In this document: positions 16,042 through 23,619 of the stretch, piece after piece | Layout of the letters: each line of letters starts with the position of its first letter | Position numbering within the stretch: position 1 is the stretch's first letter | Source: Puniceibacterium sp. | GTDB lineage: Bacteria; Pseudomonadota; Alphaproteobacteria; Rhodobacterales; Rhodobacteraceae | Direction: 5' to 3' | Assembly: GCA_024636635.1 (NCBI GenBank) | Contig: JAGXGV010000141.1 | Span: forward strand, 1 to 33,030 | DNA: 33,030 nt | Notes under the pieces: generated by a model | Told to the model about the DNA's origin: nothing | Seen by the model: only the letters and a program-made list of their open reading frames with translations | Databases searched by the model: none | Made by a program: the position numbers and the translations under genes

Positions 16042-17691
16042 TCAGCCGGCATCCTTGTAGCTGATTTCCTTGGTATCCTTGCCCACCTTCCCGCGCCGCA
16101 CCAGCAGCCGGTTCAGCGCGTTCACATAGGCCTTGGCTGACGCGACCACGGTGTCGGTATCCGCCGACTGGCCGGTGGCAATCATGCCGTCTTCTTCCAG
16201 CCGCACGGAAACTGTTGCCTGCGCATCTGTCCCCTCAGTCACGGCGTTCACCTGATAGAGTTGCAGCCGCGCGGTGTTGGGGTGCAATTCGCGCACCGCC
16301 TTGAACGTGGCATCGACGGGGCCGTCACCGGTGCAGGTGGCCGACACTTCGGTGCCGTCGATCTCCATTTCCAGCTGTGCCTCGGCGGGGCCGCCGGTGC
16401 CGCAGATCACACGCAGGTTCACGATCTGCAACCGGTCGTCGCCTTCGGTCGTGGCGGTGACAAGCGCCAGGATGTCGTCGTCATAAACCTCTTTCTTGCG
16501 GTCGGCCAATTCCTTGAACCGCACAAAGATATCCTTGAGCTGGTTGTCCCCGACCTCGACCCCCATCTGGCGCAGCTTGTCGCGCAGGGCCGCACGGCCC
16601 GAATGTTTGCCCATGACAAGGTTGGTGGCCGACAGGCCGACATCTTCTGGGCGCATGATCTCGAACGTCTCGGCGTTTTTCAGCATCCCGTCCTGATGGA
16701 TGCCGCTTTCATGCGCAAAGGCGTTCTTGCCCACGATGGCCTTGTTGAACTGCACGGCAAAGCCCGACACGGTGGCGACCCGGCGCGAAATGTGCATGAG
16801 CTTTTTGGTGTCGATCCGGGTTTCATACGGCATGATGTCGCCGCGCACCCGCAGGGCCATCACCACCTCTTCGAGCGCGGTATTGCCTGCGCGTTCACCC
16901 AGGCCGTTGATGGTGCATTCGATCTGGCGCGCGCCACCTGCGACGGCGGCAAGGCTGTTGGCCGTCGCCATGCCCAGATCGTTGTGGCAATGGGTGGCAA
17001 AGATCACCTCGTCCGCGCCGGGCACGGTTTCGATCAGGCGGCGGATCAGATCGGCGGATTCCACCGGCGCGGTATATCCCACGGTGTCGGGGATGTTGAT
17101 CGTGGTGGCGCCCGCCTTGATGGCGATTTCCACCGTGCGGCACAGGTAATCCCATTCGGTGCGTGTCGCATCCATGGGCGACCATTGCACGTTGTCGCAC
17201 AGGTTGCGGGCGTGGGTCACGGTCTGTTCGATCCGCTCGGCCATTTCGTCCATGGTCAGGTTCGGGATCGCACGGTGCAGCGGCGAGGTGCCGATAAAGG
17301 TGTGGATGCGCGGCTGCGCGGCATGTTTCACCGACTCCCAGCAGCGGTCGATGTCGCCATATTGCGCGCGGGCCAGCCCGCAGATCACCGACTGTTTGCT
17401 GCGCCTGGCAATCTCGGACACCGCGCGGAAGTCGCCTTCGGAGGCGATTGGAAAACCCGCCTCGATGATGTCGACGCCCATATCGTCGAGCAGTTCGGCG
17501 ATCTCGAGTTTTTCGTCGTGGGTCATGGTGGCGCCGGGGGATTGTTCGCCGTCGCGCAGGGTAGTGTCAAAGATCACCACACGGTCTTTGGTCGCCTCTG
17601 GCGAGCGGTCTTTGGTCGCCTCTGGCGAGCGGTCTTTGGTCGCCTCTGGCGACGCGCGGTCTTTCGCGGGGGAATGTGTCGAGTCGGTCAT
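16042..17691 (-). CDS. leuA: 2-isopropylmalate synthase
   Basis: A 549-residue enzyme that condenses 2-oxoisovalerate with acetyl-CoA, the committed step of leucine synthesis. The catalytic TIM barrel starts near residue 38 with FDTTLRDGEQSPG (metal-binding Asp42), followed by the HCHND motif (His234, His236) and GLGERAGN (263-270). The last 120 or so residues form the LeuA dimerisation domain that usually binds leucine for feedback inhibition. The protein begins with about 37 extra residues containing three perfect SPEATKDR repeats, which are not part of the enzyme fold. The nearest purine-rich sequence to ATG 17691 is GAGAG; a stronger AGGAG lies further upstream. A leader peptide rich in leucine codons precedes the gene. 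Confidence 0.95.
   Translation of the reverse strand: MTDSTHSPAKDRASPEATKDRSPEATKDRSPEATKDRVVIFDTTLRDGEQSPGATMTHDEKLEIAELLDDMGVDIIEAGFPIASEGDFRAVSEIARRSKQSVICGLARAQYGDIDRCWESVKHAAQPRIHTFIGTSPLHRAIPNLTMDEMAERIEQTVTHARNLCDNVQWSPMDATRTEWDYLCRTVEIAIKAGATTINIPDTVGYTAPVESADLIRRLIETVPGADEVIFATHCHNDLGMATANSLAAVAGGARQIECTINGLGERAGNTALEEVVMALRVRGDIMPYETRIDTKKLMHISRRVATVSGFAVQFNKAIVGKNAFAHESGIHQDGMLKNAETFEIMRPEDVGLSATNLVMGKHSGRAALRDKLRQMGVEVGDNQLKDIFVRFKELADRKKEVYDDDILALVTATTEGDDRLQIVNLRVICGTGGPAEAQLEMEIDGTEVSATCTGDGPVDATFKAVRELHPNTARLQLYQVNAVTEGTDAQATVSVRLEEDGMIATGQSADTDTVVASAKAYVNALNRLLVRRGKVGKDTKEISYKDAG
17582..17653 (-). repeat. Three 24-bp in-frame tandem repeats at the start of leuA
   Basis: Three contiguous 24-bp units (17582-17605, 17606-17629, 17630-17653) are identical except for the final base of the last one. 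Each encodes the octapeptide SPEATKDR, so copy-number changes would keep the reading frame. They form residues 14-37 of LeuA. Confidence 0.95.
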
Positions 17692-17740
17692 GTCTGGGTT
17701 CTCTCTATTCTTCTCCTGGTGGTCCGGCGCGGAACAGCCT

Positions 17741-17777
17741 CCTCTGAGCGGTCGCGCCGTTACGGCACGCTCAGAGG
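17741..17777 (-). promoter_or_regulatory. Leader hairpin upstream of leuA
   Basis: On the leuA transcript the arms CCTCTGAGCG (17777-17768) and CGCTCAGAGG (17750-17741) form a perfect 10-bp stem with a small internal GCCG/CGGC stem. The stop codon of the leader peptide (17773-17771) is within the first arm, so a ribosome finishing or stalling on the leader would change folding. No T-run follows, so it is not a standard intrinsic terminator. Confidence 0.65.
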
Positions 17778-17887
17778 CGGATTAGGAGAAGCAGGCCACG
17801 CAGGGTCGCGGCGCCGACGCGTCCGACGCAATCCGCATCCGCACGGGGCGTGCGGTCGGGGGTGGGGATATGGCGCTGCGCTTTCAT
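17771..17887 (-). CDS. leuL: Leucine-rich leader peptide of leuA
   Basis: A 38-codon ORF (ATG 17887 to TGA 17773-17771) lies 80 bases upstream of leuA on the same strand. Its C-terminus reads TLRGLLLLIRL, with six leucine codons among the last eleven sense codons (CTG, CTG, CTT, CTC, CTA, CTC), including the normally rare CTA. This is the hallmark of a leucine attenuation peptide. There is no Shine-Dalgarno sequence, and the -10 element ends seven bases before the ATG, so the message is probably leaderless. A hairpin overlaps the stop codon. The symbol leuL is used by analogy to the enterobacterial leader; there is no sequence homology implied. Confidence 0.75.
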   Translation of the reverse strand: MKAQRHIPTPDRTPRADADCVGRVGAATLRGLLLLIRL

Positions 17888-17894
17888 GTCGCGC

Positions 17895-17922
17895 AGTATA
17901 GTCGCCGTTTCCGAAATGGGAA
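17895..17922 (-). promoter_or_regulatory. Probable leuA leader promoter
   Basis: On the minus strand TATACT (17900-17895) follows a weak -35 TTCCCA (17922-17917) with a 16-base spacer. Initiation about seven bases after the -10 box would fall at the ATG of the leader peptide (17887). Confidence 0.5.
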
Positions 17923-17933
17923 CCCGGAAAATC

Positions 17934-17983
17934 GGGGCTCTGCCCCGTCCCGGACCTGCGTCCGGGACTCCCCGGGATATTTG
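17934..17983 (+). repeat. Structured intergenic repeat, copy A
   Basis: Two adjacent hairpins, GGGGC-TCT-GCCCC (17934-17946) and GTCCCGGAC-CTGC-GTCCGGGAC (17947-17968), are followed by TCCCCGGGATATTTG. The same plan recurs at 24771-24818. It lies between the divergent leuA leader and SDR genes. Confidence 0.8.
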
Positions 17984-18060
17984 CGACCCGGAGAACGGGG
18001 GAGTTGAAGCTGGCGGACGGGCTGCTAGGTCACGCGAAGTGTTATGCTGGATGGGGTGGA

Positions 18061-18726
18061 ATGGAACGGGCTTTGATCTTGGGAAGCAGCGGCGGAATTG
18101 GTTCGGCGCTTTGCGACGTGCTTGGGGCGCGCGGGGTCGAGGTTACGGGGCTGTCTAGGTCGCGGCACGGACTGGATGTGACGGACGAGGCGTCGGTGGC
18201 CGACCAGATCGGCGCGCTGAAGGGGCCATACGATCTTGTCTTTGTGGCGACGGGGGCGCTGGTGATTGATGGCGCGTCGCCGGAAAAGTCGCTGAAGGCG
18301 CTGGATGCGCGGGCTTTGGCGGACCAGTTTGCGCTGAACGCCATTGGCCCGGCGCTGGTGCTGAAGCATTGCGTGCGGCTGCTGCCGCGGCGCGGACCTG
18401 CGGTGTTTGCGGCGCTGTCGGCGCGGGTGGGCAGCATCGGGGACAACCGGCTGGGTGGGTGGTATTCCTATCGCACCGCCAAGGCGGCGCTGAACCAGAT
18501 CCTGCATGGCGCATCGGTCGAACTGGGACGGTCGCACCGTGAACTGGCGGTGGTCGCGCTGCATCCGGGGACAGTGAAAACGGCGTTCACGCGCGATTAT
18601 GCGAATCACAATCCGACGGTGCCCGCACAGGAGGCGGCGGAAAACCTGTTGCGGGTGATCGACGGGCTGACGGCGGCGGATACCGGCAGGTTCCTGGACT
18701 GGCAGGGCAGGGAGGTGCCCTGGTGA
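18061..18726 (+). CDS. Short-chain dehydrogenase/reductase paired with the photolyase
   Basis: A 221-residue Rossmann-fold oxidoreductase. The nucleotide-binding motif GSSGGIGS is at 8-15, the conserved NAIG (NAG-like) at 93-96, the catalytic Ser at 120 (ALSARVGS) and Y-x-x-x-K at Tyr137-Lys141 (YRTAK). It resembles small SDRs of the C-factor/cell-cell signalling subgroup, but the substrate is not known. ATG 18061 is chosen because the motif sits at the usual distance from the N-terminus; the upstream extension from 18004 is not protein-like. Its TGA overlaps the GTG start of the photolyase by four bases, implying a two-gene operon. Confidence 0.87.
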   Translation: MERALILGSSGGIGSALCDVLGARGVEVTGLSRSRHGLDVTDEASVADQIGALKGPYDLVFVATGALVIDGASPEKSLKALDARALADQFALNAIGPALVLKHCVRLLPRRGPAVFAALSARVGSIGDNRLGGWYSYRTAKAALNQILHGASVELGRSHRELAVVALHPGTVKTAFTRDYANHNPTVPAQEAAENLLRVIDGLTAADTGRFLDWQGREVPW

Positions 18727-20249
18727 CGCGGCTTGTTCTGGTGCTGGGCGATCAGCTGTCGCCGGATCTGTCGGCGCTGGCCAAGGCGGACCGGAGTCGC
18801 GATGTCGTGGTGATGGCCGAAGTGGCGGATGAGGCCACTTATGTCCAGCACCACCCCAAGAAGATCGCGCTGATCTTTGCCGCGATGCGCAAATTCGCCG
18901 CCACGCTGCGCGAGGACGGCTGGCAGGTGCGGTATTGCGCACTGGACGACCCTGCCAATGCAGGGTCGATCCCCGGTGAATTGTTGCGCCGCGCCGAAGA
19001 GACCGGCGCGACCGAGGTGATCGCCACGCGGCCCGGGGAATGGCGGCTGATCGGGCTGCTGGACGAGATGCCTTTGAAGGTGAGGCAGCTTGAGGATACG
19101 CGATTTATCGCCTCGACACGGGACTTCGAGGATTGGGCCGAGGGGCGCCGCGCCTTGCGGATGGAGTATTTCTATCGCGACATGCGGCGCAAGACCGGGC
19201 TTTTGATGGACGGTGACCAGCCAACGGGCGGACAGTGGAATTACGATCACGACAATCGCAAGCCCGCGCCGGGCAGCATCGACACCGGCGGACCAATGCA
19301 GTTCACGCCCGATGCTGTGGTCGAGGAGGTGCTGGATCTGGTCGAGGCGCGTTTCGGCAATTCCTTTGGCGACCTGCGCCCGTTTCATTTTGCGACCGAT
19401 CCCGGGCAGGCCCGCCGGGCGCTGGCGCATTTCATCCGCCATGCCCTGCCGAAATTCGGTGATTATCAGGATGCGATGCTGAACGATCACCGGTTCCTCT
19501 ATCATGCGCTGATCTCGCCCTATCTCAACATCGGGCTGCTGTCGCCGCTTGAGGTGTGTCAGGCGGCGGAAGCGGCGTATCGCGCCGGTGATGCGCCGCT
19601 GAACGCGGCCGAGGGGTTCATCCGCCAGATCATCGGCTGGCGGGAATATGTGCGGGGCATCTATTTCCTTGAAGGGCCGGAGTATACGCGGCGCAATGCG
19701 CTGAACCACCAGCGCGGCCTGCCCTGGCTGTACTGGGGCGGCGAGACGCGGATGAACTGCCTGTCAAAGGCGGTGCAGCAAACGCGGGAAGACGGATATG
19801 CCCATCACATCCAGCGGCTGATGGTGACGGGCAATTTTGCGCTGCTGGCAGGGGTGAACCCGTCCGAGGTGCACGACTGGTATCTGCGGGTATACGTGGA
19901 CGCCTTCGAATGGGTCGAGGCGCCGAATGTGGTCGGGATGAGCCAGTTTGCCGATGGCGGCGTGATCGCGTCCAAGCCCTATGTGTCAAGTGGGGCCTAC
20001 ATCAACCGCATGTCGGATTACTGCAAGTCCTGCCACTACAAGGTGAGCCGGAAGAGCGGCGAAGGCGCCTGTCCGTTCAACCTGCTGTACTGGCATTTCC
20101 TGGACCGGCACCGCGACCGGTTCGAGGGCAATGCCCGGATGGGCAACATGTACCGCACCTGGGACCGGATGGATGCGGACCACCGCAAGACGGTGCTGCG
20201 CGAGGCCGGGGTTTTTCTGGACCGGCTTGGCGCGGGTGAAGCGGTCTGA
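18723..20249 (+). CDS. FeS-BCP class photolyase/cryptochrome, (6-4) photolyase type
   Basis: A 508-residue flavoprotein of the iron-sulfur bacterial cryptochrome/photolyase class (PhrB/CryB type), which uses blue light to repair (6-4) photoproducts in DNA. The N-terminal alpha/beta domain (MTRLVLVLGDQLSPDLSAL) would bind the antenna chromophore. The helical FAD domain includes QIIGWREYVRG and MVTGNFALLAGVNP. Four Cys at 346, 434, 437 and 450 have the spacing of the [4Fe-4S] ligands of Agrobacterium PhrB (350, 438, 441, 454), and His361-His362 match its active-site pair at the same offset. The start is GTG 18723, overlapping the SDR stop. It could also act as a photoreceptor. Confidence 0.93.
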   Translation: MTRLVLVLGDQLSPDLSALAKADRSRDVVVMAEVADEATYVQHHPKKIALIFAAMRKFAATLREDGWQVRYCALDDPANAGSIPGELLRRAEETGATEVIATRPGEWRLIGLLDEMPLKVRQLEDTRFIASTRDFEDWAEGRRALRMEYFYRDMRRKTGLLMDGDQPTGGQWNYDHDNRKPAPGSIDTGGPMQFTPDAVVEEVLDLVEARFGNSFGDLRPFHFATDPGQARRALAHFIRHALPKFGDYQDAMLNDHRFLYHALISPYLNIGLLSPLEVCQAAEAAYRAGDAPLNAAEGFIRQIIGWREYVRGIYFLEGPEYTRRNALNHQRGLPWLYWGGETRMNCLSKAVQQTREDGYAHHIQRLMVTGNFALLAGVNPSEVHDWYLRVYVDAFEWVEAPNVVGMSQFADGGVIASKPYVSSGAYINRMSDYCKSCHYKVSRKSGEGACPFNLLYWHFLDRHRDRFEGNARMGNMYRTWDRMDADHRKTVLREAGVFLDRLGAGEAV

Positions 20250-20307
20250 GACAGGCTCCGATCCGGTTCGGGGCGCGCGGGCTGCGGGTTCAACCCTGTG
20301 TCCGGGA

Positions 20308-21798
20308 TCATTCAGAGGCGGGGGCGGTTCCGGTTTCCTGAGCCGTGGCATCGGCAACGGGAGAGATTTGCGGAGTGGTCGGGGCGGAGGATTCGCGTCT
20401 GAGCGCGCCGTTGATCCATTCGCCCTCTGCCTCTTCGCCGGTGGCGTAGCGCATGGTGCCGTTGCCCTGGCGTTTGCCGTCCCGGAACGTGCCTTCGTAG
20501 ACGTCGCCATTGGCGTAGGTGGCGATTCCCTGACCCTCGATCTCTCCGGCGGCCCAGTCTCCGGAATATTTGAAGCCGTCCGCCATGGTGATTTCACCCG
20601 TGCCGTCGCGCTGGCCTTCCTTGAAGGTGCCGGTGTAGACCGTGCCGTCGGGATAGGTGGCGGTGCCCTGTCCGTGGCGCTGGCCGTCCTGCCATTCACC
20701 TTCGTAGCGGTAGCCGTCGGCATAGGTCATCACACCGTAGCCGGTGTTGCGGGCATTTTCGAATTCGCCTTCGTAGACCAGACCGTTGGCATAGGTGGCG
20801 ATGCCTTTGCCTTCGATCACGCCATCGACCCATTCGCCGTCGTAGGTCGAGCCGTCGGGATAGGTGATCCTGCCCACACCGTTGGCAAGGTCGCCGCGGA
20901 ACATGCCCACGTAGACAGAACCGTCCGGATAGGTGACTTCGCCCTCGCCCTCGATCTGGCCCGCGACCCAGTTGCCGGAATAGCGGTAGCCGTCCGAGCC
21001 GACGAATGTTCCCTGGCCCTGGCGCTGGTCGGCCTCGAAAGCGCCCTCGTAGGTGTCGCCGTTCGCATAGGTCACCTTGCCCTCGCCTTCGCGCCGGCCG
21101 GCCACCAGTTCGCCTTCGTAGATGTCGCCGTTGGGCTGGGTCAGCTTGCCGATGCCGTCGATCTGGCCATCCTGCCACATGCCCTCGTAGATCAGCCCGT
21201 CGGGCATTGTCAGCTTGCCTTCGCCCGCGCGGGCGCCGCCTGCGACGCGCCCCTCGTAGAGCGAGCCGTCGGGATAGGTGATGGTGCCGTTGCCTTCCTT
21301 GACGCCGTTGACCCAGTCGCCTTCGTAGATGTAGCCGCCGGGCGAGGTCATGGTGCCGCGCCCGTGGTGCAGGGCATTGCGGAAAGATCCTTCGTAGCGC
21401 ACGCCGTTGGCGTAGATCGCCACGCCCTGGCCGGTGATCTTGCCATCAAGCCAGGTGCCTTCGTAGGTGCCGCCATCGGCAAAGACGATTTTGCCCACGC
21501 CTTCCGGTTTGCCCTTGGCGAACTGGCCCTCGTAGACCGAGCCGTTGGGAAAGCGCGCGACACCATCGCCGCGGATCTGTCCGTCGACCCAGGCGCCGGT
21601 GTATTCATAGCCGTTGGGCAGGCGGTAGGTGCCGGTGCCGTCCTGAAGACCGTTGCGGAACGTGCCCTCGTAGACGCCGCCGTCGTCATACTGCTTGCTC
21701 ACCACGTCGCTGTCCTGCGCATAGGCGCTGCCACCCATGAGGCCCGTCAGAACAAGTGCCGCCGCGAAGCCGCGGTTGTGTCGCGATCGAATGGTCAT
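20308..21798 (-). CDS. Secreted MORN-repeat protein
   Basis: A 496-residue protein with a signal peptide (cleavage near AYAQD) and then about 19 consecutive MORN repeats of 23 residues (consensus YEGxFxxGxxxGxGxxxYxDG), which form one long beta-hairpin ladder. Repeats alternate between F-type (YEGTF) and W-type (YEGDW), so the true unit is a 46-residue pair, with a phase break near repeats 9-10. MORN repeats elsewhere are linked to lipid binding and protein contacts; the function of secreted bacterial ones is open. The last 35 residues are a Ser/Thr/Pro/Ala-rich tail. ATG 21798 is preferred over 21828 because it starts the signal peptide. It converges with the photolyase gene. Confidence 0.9.
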   Translation of the reverse strand: MTIRSRHNRGFAAALVLTGLMGGSAYAQDSDVVSKQYDDGGVYEGTFRNGLQDGTGTYRLPNGYEYTGAWVDGQIRGDGVARFPNGSVYEGQFAKGKPEGVGKIVFADGGTYEGTWLDGKITGQGVAIYANGVRYEGSFRNALHHGRGTMTSPGGYIYEGDWVNGVKEGNGTITYPDGSLYEGRVAGGARAGEGKLTMPDGLIYEGMWQDGQIDGIGKLTQPNGDIYEGELVAGRREGEGKVTYANGDTYEGAFEADQRQGQGTFVGSDGYRYSGNWVAGQIEGEGEVTYPDGSVYVGMFRGDLANGVGRITYPDGSTYDGEWVDGVIEGKGIATYANGLVYEGEFENARNTGYGVMTYADGYRYEGEWQDGQRHGQGTATYPDGTVYTGTFKEGQRDGTGEITMADGFKYSGDWAAGEIEGQGIATYANGDVYEGTFRDGKRQGNGTMRYATGEEAEGEWINGALRRESSAPTTPQISPVADATAQETGTAPASE

Positions 21799-21955
21799 GT
21801 CGCCTGTCCGCCCCTGCCGGTGTCTCATTGACTGAAACTGCCCGAAATCTAGGGGACAGCGCGCGGCGATACAATCTCTTTTGGCCCGGGGTGCTTCCCC
21901 TCGCGCGGGGTTCTGCTATGTGGACACGCGGAATTGAAGCGAAAGGCGGTCACGT

Positions 21956-23614
21956 ATGGCAGAGCGGTTCCGGCTGACATTGGCACAGCTCAATCCGACG
22001 GTGGGCGACCTTGCGGGCAATGCGGCGCTGGCGCGCGACGCCTGGGAACAGGGCCGCGCCGCCGGGGCGGACATGGTGGCGCTGCCCGAGATGTTCATCA
22101 CCGGCTACAATGCGCAGGATCTGGTGATGAAGCCCGCGTTCTATACCGAAGCCATTGAAACCGTGCGTGCTCTGGCGGCGGATTGTGCCGACGGTCCGGC
22201 GCTGGCCATCGGCGGGCCCTGGGTCGAGGGCACCGAGCTTTTCAACGCCTGGTTCATCTGCAAGGGCGGGCGGATTGCCACAACCGTGCTGAAGCATCAC
22301 CTTCCCAACGAGACGGTGTTCGACGAAGAGCGCATCTTCGATTCTGGTCCGCTGGGTGGGCCGTATTCGGTCGGGGACGTGCGCGTCGGCAGCCCGATTT
22401 GCGAGGATGCCTGGTACGAGGATGTGGCAGAGACGCTGGCCGAAACCGGCGCGGAATTTCTGGTGGTGCCCAACGGGTCGCCCTATCACCGGGGCAAGTA
22501 CGAGGTGCGGCTGAACATGATGGTCGCCCGCGTGGTCGAGACCGGGCTGCCGCTGATCTATCTCAACATGGTGGGCGGGCAGGACGATCAGGTGTTCGAC
22601 GGCGGTTCCTTTGCGCTGAACCCCGGCGGCACACTGGCGGTGCAGTTGCCGGTGTTCGAGGCGGCCGTGGCCCATGTGGACCTTGAGCGGGGTGCCGATG
22701 GCTGGCGCTGTCTGCCGGGACCGTTCACACCGCATCCCGACGCGATGGAGCAGGATTACCACGTCATGGTGCTGGCCTTGCGCGATTACATGCGCAAGAC
22801 CGGGTTCGGGAAGGTGCTGCTGGGGCTGTCGGGCGGGATCGACAGCGCCATCGTGGCGACCATCGCCGTGGATGCCATCGGGGCGGACAATGTGCGCTGC
22901 GTGATGCTGCCGTCCGAGTATACGTCCGAGGCATCGCTGGACGATGCCCGCGCCGTGGCAGAGGCGCTGGGCTGCCGTCATGATTGCGTGCCCATAGATG
23001 CGGGGCGCGCGGCGATCACGCAGACGCTGGCGCCGCTGTTTCAGGACAGGGTCGCCGACCTTACCGAAGAAAACATCCAGTCGCGCCTGCGCGGGCTGCT
23101 GCTGATGGCGATGTCCAACAAGTTCGGCGAGATGCTGCTGACCACCGGCAACAAGTCCGAGGTGGCGGTTGGTTATGCCACGATCTATGGCGACATGGCG
23201 GGCGGATACAACCCGATCAAGGACATGTACAAGACCCGGGTGTTCGACGCCTGCCGCTGGCGCAATGCGCATCACCGCGACTGGATGATGGGGCCGGAGG
23301 GCGAGGTGATCGCGCCGCGCATCATCGACAAACCGCCCACCGCCGAGTTGCGCGCGGACCAGAAGGACAGCGATTCGCTGCCCGACTATCCGGTGCTCGA
23401 CGGTATCCTGCAAATCCTGATCGACGCGGACGGCAGCATCGGGGATTGCGTCGCCGCAGGGTTTGACCGGGCGGATGCACAGAAGGTCGAACATCTGATC
23501 TATATCAGCGAATACAAACGGTTCCAGTCCGCCCCCGGCCCGCGGCTGAGCAAGCGCGCCTTCTGGCTGGACCGCCGCTATCCGATCGTGAACCGCTGGC
23601 GCGACGGAAGCTGA
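21956..23614 (+). CDS. nadE: Glutamine-dependent NAD+ synthetase
   Basis: A 552-residue two-domain cytoplasmic enzyme that amidates nicotinic acid adenine dinucleotide to NAD+, the last step of NAD synthesis. The N-terminal nitrilase-like amidase (1-265) supplies ammonia from glutamine and shows the Glu45-Lys113-Cys149 triad (LPEMFITGY, LKHHLPN, PICEDAW). The C-terminal synthetase carries the PP-loop SGGIDS at 292-297 and TTGNKSEVAVGYATIYGDMAGG. Length fits the family. GAAAGGCGG lies upstream of ATG 21956. The glycosyltransferase gene starts five bases after the stop, so they are probably co-transcribed, though no functional link is evident. Confidence 0.95.
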   Translation: MAERFRLTLAQLNPTVGDLAGNAALARDAWEQGRAAGADMVALPEMFITGYNAQDLVMKPAFYTEAIETVRALAADCADGPALAIGGPWVEGTELFNAWFICKGGRIATTVLKHHLPNETVFDEERIFDSGPLGGPYSVGDVRVGSPICEDAWYEDVAETLAETGAEFLVVPNGSPYHRGKYEVRLNMMVARVVETGLPLIYLNMVGGQDDQVFDGGSFALNPGGTLAVQLPVFEAAVAHVDLERGADGWRCLPGPFTPHPDAMEQDYHVMVLALRDYMRKTGFGKVLLGLSGGIDSAIVATIAVDAIGADNVRCVMLPSEYTSEASLDDARAVAEALGCRHDCVPIDAGRAAITQTLAPLFQDRVADLTEENIQSRLRGLLLMAMSNKFGEMLLTTGNKSEVAVGYATIYGDMAGGYNPIKDMYKTRVFDACRWRNAHHRDWMMGPEGEVIAPRIIDKPPTAELRADQKDSDSLPDYPVLDGILQILIDADGSIGDCVAAGFDRADAQKVEHLIYISEYKRFQSAPGPRLSKRAFWLDRRYPIVNRWRDGS

Positions 23615-23619
23615 GCGCC

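Noticed and set aside
16261-17901. 546-codon plus-strand ORF opposite leuA
   Set aside because: It is antisense to a full-length, motif-complete leuA and its leader.
20131-21831. 566-codon plus-strand ORF with a clear 23-residue periodicity
   Set aside because: The periodicity is the mirror of the MORN repeats on the minus strand, which have a signal peptide and a family consensus.
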